This document shows, in pieces, positions 28,718 through 32,192 of a stretch of 32,192 nt of DNA. Within the stretch, counting starts at the first letter, position 1; the number at the start of each line of letters is the position of its first letter. The DNA is taken from positions 1-32,192 of IMG/VR virus record IMGVR_UViG_3300005563_000075; one strand, 5' to 3'. Origin of the DNA: a virus. Position numbers and translations under genes: made by a program. The notes below the pieces were generated by a model. That model ran no database searches. It saw only the letters and a list, made by a program, of their open reading frames with translations, and was not told the origin of the DNA.

Positions 28718-30283
28718 ATGTCAATTATCCCGCTGACTGCCACCGATCCTGATGCGCTGACCGATCTGCCGAACTATGTGTTCGGCTCCGCGGTCGCGTT
28801 CGGCACGCTCGTAAACACCAATCAGGATGCGCTGCTGGCACGCATCAGGCAGGCGTTTGCCGGCGTTGAGGGATTGGCGGGGGCGATTGGCTTTGGCGCG
28901 CTCTCGGGCGGCGCGATCACGGCTGGAGCCGGCCTCAGCGTCAACGTAGCGGCTCTCACCGCCGTTGTCGGCACTCCGGTCGGATTTACGGCCTCGCAGA
29001 TCGTGGGCGGGCTGACAGACAACGCGCTGAACTATCTGTACCTGCGGCAGGACTGGACCTGGACGGTCAACACGAGCGGCACGCTTCCGAGCGGAGACGG
29101 CCATGGCACGGCTCTGCTCTGGGGAACCGCGACCACTTCAGGCGGATCGGTTTCCGCGACCTCCAACGTCCGCAAGAGCTTTCTTCAGCAACTCGCGAAA
29201 ATACCGCTCCTGACTGCAGACCCTGCAGACGCGTTGACTGGCGAGATGTGGGGCCGGACCGATACGACGACGATCCATATTCAGGGGCTCGGCACGTTCG
29301 CAGCGAGCGGCGGTGGCTCCGGCAATATGAATTGGCTCGGCACCTATGATAACACGCATACCTACTCCATCAACGATGTCGTCATTTCGGCGGGCGTCGC
29401 CTACATCGCCATAGCCTCGACGGTAGGGCACACTCCACCGAATGTGACCTACTGGACGCCGCTCGGCGCGGTGGGCGCCACGGGTGCGACCGGCGCCACG
29501 GGCCCGACAGGACCTTCCTTCTCGCCTGTGCTGAACTGGCTGGGCGCGTGGAGCAGCGGGACGACGTACAACAGCTACGATTTGGTGAGCTACAACGGGT
29601 CGGCCTATATCTCGATTGCGACCGGAATCAACCAGAATCCTGCGACCCAGACCGCCTACTGGACACTGTTTGCGAGCAAGGGCGATACCGGCTCGGCAGG
29701 CTCCGCAGGTTCGGCGGGCGCGGCGGGCGCGGCGATCTTGTTTACCTCCGGCATTCCGTCGAACGGGACCGGCGCCAATGGTGACGCGGCCATTGACCCG
29801 GCCACCGGCGACCTCTTTGCGAAGGCGGCCGGATCCTGGGCATATGAGGGCAATCTGCGCGGGCCGCAGGGCACGACGGGCCTGCAGGGCGCGACTGGCA
29901 ACCTGGTTGGCTCGGTGCAGTCGATCTCTTTTGTTTTCAACAATGGATCGAGCGCGCTTTCGGCCGGGCAGTATGTGGACGTTTACTGCGAGTACGGCTT
30001 TACGATCAACGCGAACACCGTGCTGGCAGACCAATCAGGGTCTGTGGTTATCGACATTCGGAAGTGTACTTACGCTCAATTCGATGACAGCGCGGACCCT
30101 GTGTCCGGCGATAGCATTTGTGCCAGCGCCAAGCCGACGATCTCAAGCGCGACGAAGAGCCAGGACACGACCCTCACAGGCTGGAGCGTCAGCGTTGCGG
30201 CAGGATCGGTGCTGCGCGGAATCGTGAGCTCTGCCACGACGATCACCCAATGTACGCTCTCGCTGAAAGTTACCAGGACGTAG
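28718..30283 (+). CDS. Tail fibre with collagen-like and chitin-binding-type modules
   Basis: A 521-residue fibre. The N-terminal domain (1-195) is probably virion-attached. Two CBM5/12-like modules occur at about 204-250 (NWLGTYDNTHTYSINDVVIS...YWTPLG) and 273-319 (NWLGAWSSGTTYNSYDLVSY...YWTLFA). Both have the W...Y..dD-V-s..g..Y signature of ChiA1-type domains that bind polysaccharide. Collagen-like Gly-x-y runs (GATGATGATGPTGP at 253-266; GDTGSAGSAGSAGAAGAA; GPQGTTGLQGATG) connect them. A C-terminal beta domain follows (400-521). It probably recognises host surface sugars. Confidence 0.85.
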   Translation: MSIIPLTATDPDALTDLPNYVFGSAVAFGTLVNTNQDALLARIRQAFAGVEGLAGAIGFGALSGGAITAGAGLSVNVAALTAVVGTPVGFTASQIVGGLTDNALNYLYLRQDWTWTVNTSGTLPSGDGHGTALLWGTATTSGGSVSATSNVRKSFLQQLAKIPLLTADPADALTGEMWGRTDTTTIHIQGLGTFAASGGGSGNMNWLGTYDNTHTYSINDVVISAGVAYIAIASTVGHTPPNVTYWTPLGAVGATGATGATGPTGPSFSPVLNWLGAWSSGTTYNSYDLVSYNGSAYISIATGINQNPATQTAYWTLFASKGDTGSAGSAGSAGAAGAAILFTSGIPSNGTGANGDAAIDPATGDLFAKAAGSWAYEGNLRGPQGTTGLQGATGNLVGSVQSISFVFNNGSSALSAGQYVDVYCEYGFTINANTVLADQSGSVVIDIRKCTYAQFDDSADPVSGDSICASAKPTISSATKSQDTTLTGWSVSVAAGSVLRGIVSSATTITQCTLSLKVTRT

Positions 30284-30284
30284 C

Positions 30285-30965
30285 ATGGCGATCGCGCATG
30301 TAGCAGACAGTTCCGCCGACCTGAACGCGCCGGGCGGCACGACCACTATCGCACTTCCTGCAGGTTCTACGGGCGCGCGTGTCGTTGTGGTCGCTTTTGG
30401 AAGCACTAGGAATTCAACCACTAATCCGAACGTCGTATCGGCACCCGCCGGGTGGAATGCGATCGGCAGCGGTTTCAGCGCCAATGACGGCACCAACGAA
30501 GTGAGCCTGTATGGATTTTGGGCGCTGGGATCGGTGGCTGCGCTCGGCTTCACAAACTCGCAGACTTCCGGGCTAAAGCAAGGATGGGCGGCTGCACTCT
30601 TTTCGGGCGTAGATCTTTCGACGCCAATAGATGTCGTCGGGACCGGGGCCACGGGTTCAGCCGGGCTGAACGCCGCGAGCATTACGATCGTGACTGCGAA
30701 CGCCTGGGATGTGGTATTAACCGCGGACTTGAACCATCATGAGGTGACCGGAACCGGCCTGACTGCGGCGGACAATGGCGCCACTCCCGCCAACGCGAGC
30801 GCCGGCGTGCTGTATAACACGACGCCGAAGAGCACAGGCGCCACCGGAACACAGAACGTTGGCATCAGCGTCTCGGACCCGGGTGATATTGTTGCGGCGC
30901 TTCGGTTCGCACTGCGGCCGGCAGGACCTCCGAGGCCTCATATGATGCAGGCGTGTTTCCTGTGA
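30285..30965 (+). CDS. Putative tail fibre/tip beta-sandwich protein
   Basis: A 226-residue protein rich in Ala, Gly, Thr and Ser (MAIAHVADSSADLNAPGGTT). ARVVVVAFGS, the central WAALFSGVDL-type region and DIVAALRFALRPAG fit a single large beta-sandwich, seen by me as a type common near phage fibre genes. One base separates it from the fibre stop, and its stop overlaps the next ATG (TGATG). It is probably an accessory fibre or receptor-binding subunit. Confidence 0.68.
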   Translation: MAIAHVADSSADLNAPGGTTTIALPAGSTGARVVVVAFGSTRNSTTNPNVVSAPAGWNAIGSGFSANDGTNEVSLYGFWALGSVAALGFTNSQTSGLKQGWAAALFSGVDLSTPIDVVGTGATGSAGLNAASITIVTANAWDVVLTADLNHHEVTGTGLTAADNGATPANASAGVLYNTTPKSTGATGTQNVGISVSDPGDIVAALRFALRPAGPPRPHMMQACFL

Positions 30966-31105
30966 TGGACCTGGTAAAGGTCCAATCCGAATTGAATGAG
31001 CTCTGCGGGATCGTCTTCGCCCTCCTTTGCGGAGGGTTTTTCGTTCTCTTGATCTTCTGGAGATCCGTTCGCCGGGCGGAACGTTCTAGAAGGCCCCGGC
31101 GCTGA
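30965..31105 (+). CDS. 46-residue single-pass membrane protein (holin-like candidate)
   Basis: The product begins MDLVKVQSELNELCG, has one hydrophobic helix (IVFALLCGGFFVLLIFW, residues 16-32) and ends with a strongly basic tail (RSVRRAERSRRPRR). It overlaps the preceding stop as TGATG. Small size, one helix and a basic tail are compatible with a class III-like holin or another lysis accessory protein. However, a perfect terminator hairpin lies inside it, so the frame might be fortuitous. Confidence 0.42.
   Translation: MDLVKVQSELNELCGIVFALLCGGFFVLLIFWRSVRRAERSRRPRR
31020..31041 (+). terminator. Intrinsic terminator inside the small membrane ORF
   Basis: CCCTCC (31020-31025) pairs perfectly with GGAGGG (31031-31036) around TTTGC. 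It is followed by TTTTT. It may end transcription of the tail genes. Confidence 0.72.
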
Positions 31106-31189
31106 GATAGGGATTGGGCTGCTTCTTAATGTATGCGGCGACATTTACCAGCGTGTTTATTCTGCTAAACCTCCCGATAGGACAGGCGA

Positions 31190-31687
31190 ATGCAAGCAAT
31201 TTCCCTTCGAAGATGGACACCTAAAACGATGCCCACTTTTACACCTGGCTGGAACGCTCCCACCTACCTGACGATCTTCATTGCCTGCATCGGCGCGGCA
31301 GGGCTCGTGGTCGTCGCGTTCATCACATCCCGATACAGCCTTCTCAGCAAGATCCTGGAGAGCAAGGACGCCGACAAGAAGCTCTCGGAAGAGCGGGCGC
31401 AGTCGTTTACGAGCCGATTCGACGGCATGGAGAACAAACTCCACACCATTGAGACGGAGCTCCAGCAGTCGCGAAGTGAGACGCTGCAGGCGCGGCAGGA
31501 GATCCTGGCGGTGAAGCAGGAGAACGCCGACCTTCGCGCGGAGAACGCCAGTCTCAAGCTGGCCATGAAGGAGCGCGATATCGAGTTCGATGCCATGCGC
31601 AAAGAGAATAAGCGATTGTCGGCAGAGTGTGAGAATATGCGGCGGCGCATTCAATCTTTGCATCCTGAGAGCGATTTGATTGGGTGA
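31190..31687 (+). CDS. Signal-anchored coiled-coil protein (inner-membrane spanin-like candidate)
   Basis: A 165-residue protein. One transmembrane helix (LTIFIACIGAAGLVVVAFI, about 27-45) follows a short basic N-terminus. A long charged coiled coil (about 55-155) contains LHTIETELQQSRSETLQARQ and ENADLRAENASLKLAMKERD. This topology resembles an i-spanin, or a membrane-tethered scaffold. An ATG at 31190 with AGG upstream is used; an in-frame ATG at 31229 is possible. Position after the fibre genes suits a lysis module, but no partner o-spanin is seen. Confidence 0.65.
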   Translation: MQAISLRRWTPKTMPTFTPGWNAPTYLTIFIACIGAAGLVVVAFITSRYSLLSKILESKDADKKLSEERAQSFTSRFDGMENKLHTIETELQQSRSETLQARQEILAVKQENADLRAENASLKLAMKERDIEFDAMRKENKRLSAECENMRRRIQSLHPESDLIG

Positions 31688-31704
31688 CTGGAGACTGAAG
31701 CGGA

Positions 31705-31731
31705 ATGAGAACAATGGGAAGGATGGGAATC
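31705..31731 (+). repeat. Nine-base tandem repeat before a start codon
   Basis: ATGAGAACA, ATGGGAAGG and ATGGGAATC form three units in register, ending 1 nt before the ATG at 31733. The last GGGA can act as its Shine-Dalgarno sequence. It has the same unit type as at 4346. Confidence 0.75.
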
Positions 31732-31732
31732 G

Positions 31733-32137
31733 ATGAGTCTAGACCTGTTTAATGAAATCAAGAGCCTGGCAGGAGGCCTGCCTCTTGGCGCGTTCAAGGC
31801 CCTGCCGCCTGATCGGTGGGATCACGTGTCGGTGAATGGCCACCAGGTAGCGAAGGTGACAGAGCATTCTGTGGGCTTCGATATTCTTCACCAGGTCGCT
31901 TCGGCGGCTTGGACCTTCGTCAATCTCGCAGATGCTTCCAGGATATCGACCATCACGGCGACGATCGATGCGACGGGCCGCGCTACGATCACCCTGGACG
32001 GCATGCCAGAGGTGAACGCACGGATTGCAGCTCGTCCAATCGTGCAGCTCTTTTCAATCAAGTTCTCGATTGAGTTGATTTTTGACCTCGCGGGAGTCCG
32101 GCAGGACTACAGGTTCGACGGCCGCGGATGGCCGTAA
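31733..32137 (+). CDS. Unknown phage protein of the presumed lysis region
   Basis: A 134-residue protein (MSLDLFNEIKSLAGGLPLGA). It is mixed alpha/beta, with RISTITATIDATGRATITLD and RPIVQLFSIKFSIELIFDLA. It has no membrane helix or catalytic motif that I can identify. The ribosome site lies within the 9-nt repeat. It is followed by a further gene start 20 nt on. Confidence 0.65.
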   Translation: MSLDLFNEIKSLAGGLPLGAFKALPPDRWDHVSVNGHQVAKVTEHSVGFDILHQVASAAWTFVNLADASRISTITATIDATGRATITLDGMPEVNARIAARPIVQLFSIKFSIELIFDLAGVRQDYRFDGRGWP

Positions 32138-32157
32138 GCGGCGAAAGGGACTAACGA

Positions 32158-32192
32158 ATGATCAGCGAGATTACGGCTCGTGCGCTTACGCT
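32158..32192 (+). CDS. Start of a further gene (truncated by window edge)
   Basis: An ATG at 32158 with AAAGGGA 8 nt upstream opens MISEITARALT and runs off the window. Position after the possible lysis genes would suit an endolysin, but the 11 residues seen do not show it. Confidence 0.5.
   Translation, partial: MISEITARALT

Overview
The window is the late (virion) half of a tailed dsDNA phage or prophage with siphovirus-like gene order. It runs left to right from terminase small and large subunits, portal, prohead protease/scaffold, lambda gpD-like decoration protein and HK97-fold major capsid protein, through neck, tail terminator, tail tube, a frameshifted tail chaperone and tape measure, to tail hub, tip and fibre proteins and a possible lysis region cut by the right edge. 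Base composition looks moderately GC-rich. The host cannot be named. Three antisense genes carry a -10-like box 6-7 nt before their ATG, which suggests leaderless transcripts, a habit common in Deinococcota and Actinobacteria. Dispersed intergenic palindromes also occur. Both are only soft clues to the host.

Layout. 1-627 (minus): a sigma-70/ECF-like sigma factor, cut by the window edge. About 761-832: an atypical CAT-anticodon tRNA-like sequence, followed by a strong intrinsic terminator. 985-7794: DNA packaging and head genes, with a KTSC-domain gene between portal and protease and an apparent nested scaffold start inside the protease gene. 7839-16425: an accessory cassette of about 8.6 kb placed between capsid and neck genes. 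It encodes a coiled-coil protein, a Gly-rich repeat protein, LamG-like proteins (one a 36-residue micro-ORF), a zinc-ribbon-like protein, an SGNH hydrolase, a Pro-rich repeat protein and an Ig-like protein. 16587-21628: neck, tail terminator, tail tube and chaperones, interrupted by a TnpB-only IS605-family insertion on the minus strand. 21966-30965: tape measure, hub, Asp-box protein and a collagen/CBM-like fibre. 30965-32192: small membrane proteins that could be lysis functions, and the start of one more gene.

Several layers of structure are not explained by the genes. Hairpin plus U-tract elements, which look like intrinsic terminators, sit just before the starts of several virion genes inside one long co-directional operon. 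Nine-base tandem repeats sit at three translation starts. Two long palindromic dispersed repeats, plus fragments of the same type, punctuate the operon, and one fragment lies in frame inside the scaffold. A heptamer telomere-like repeat lies after the head-closure gene. Three of the four antisense genes (tnpB and two small genes) share a GGTA-type -10 box immediately upstream of ATG. All calls come from reading the sequence; no database search was possible.
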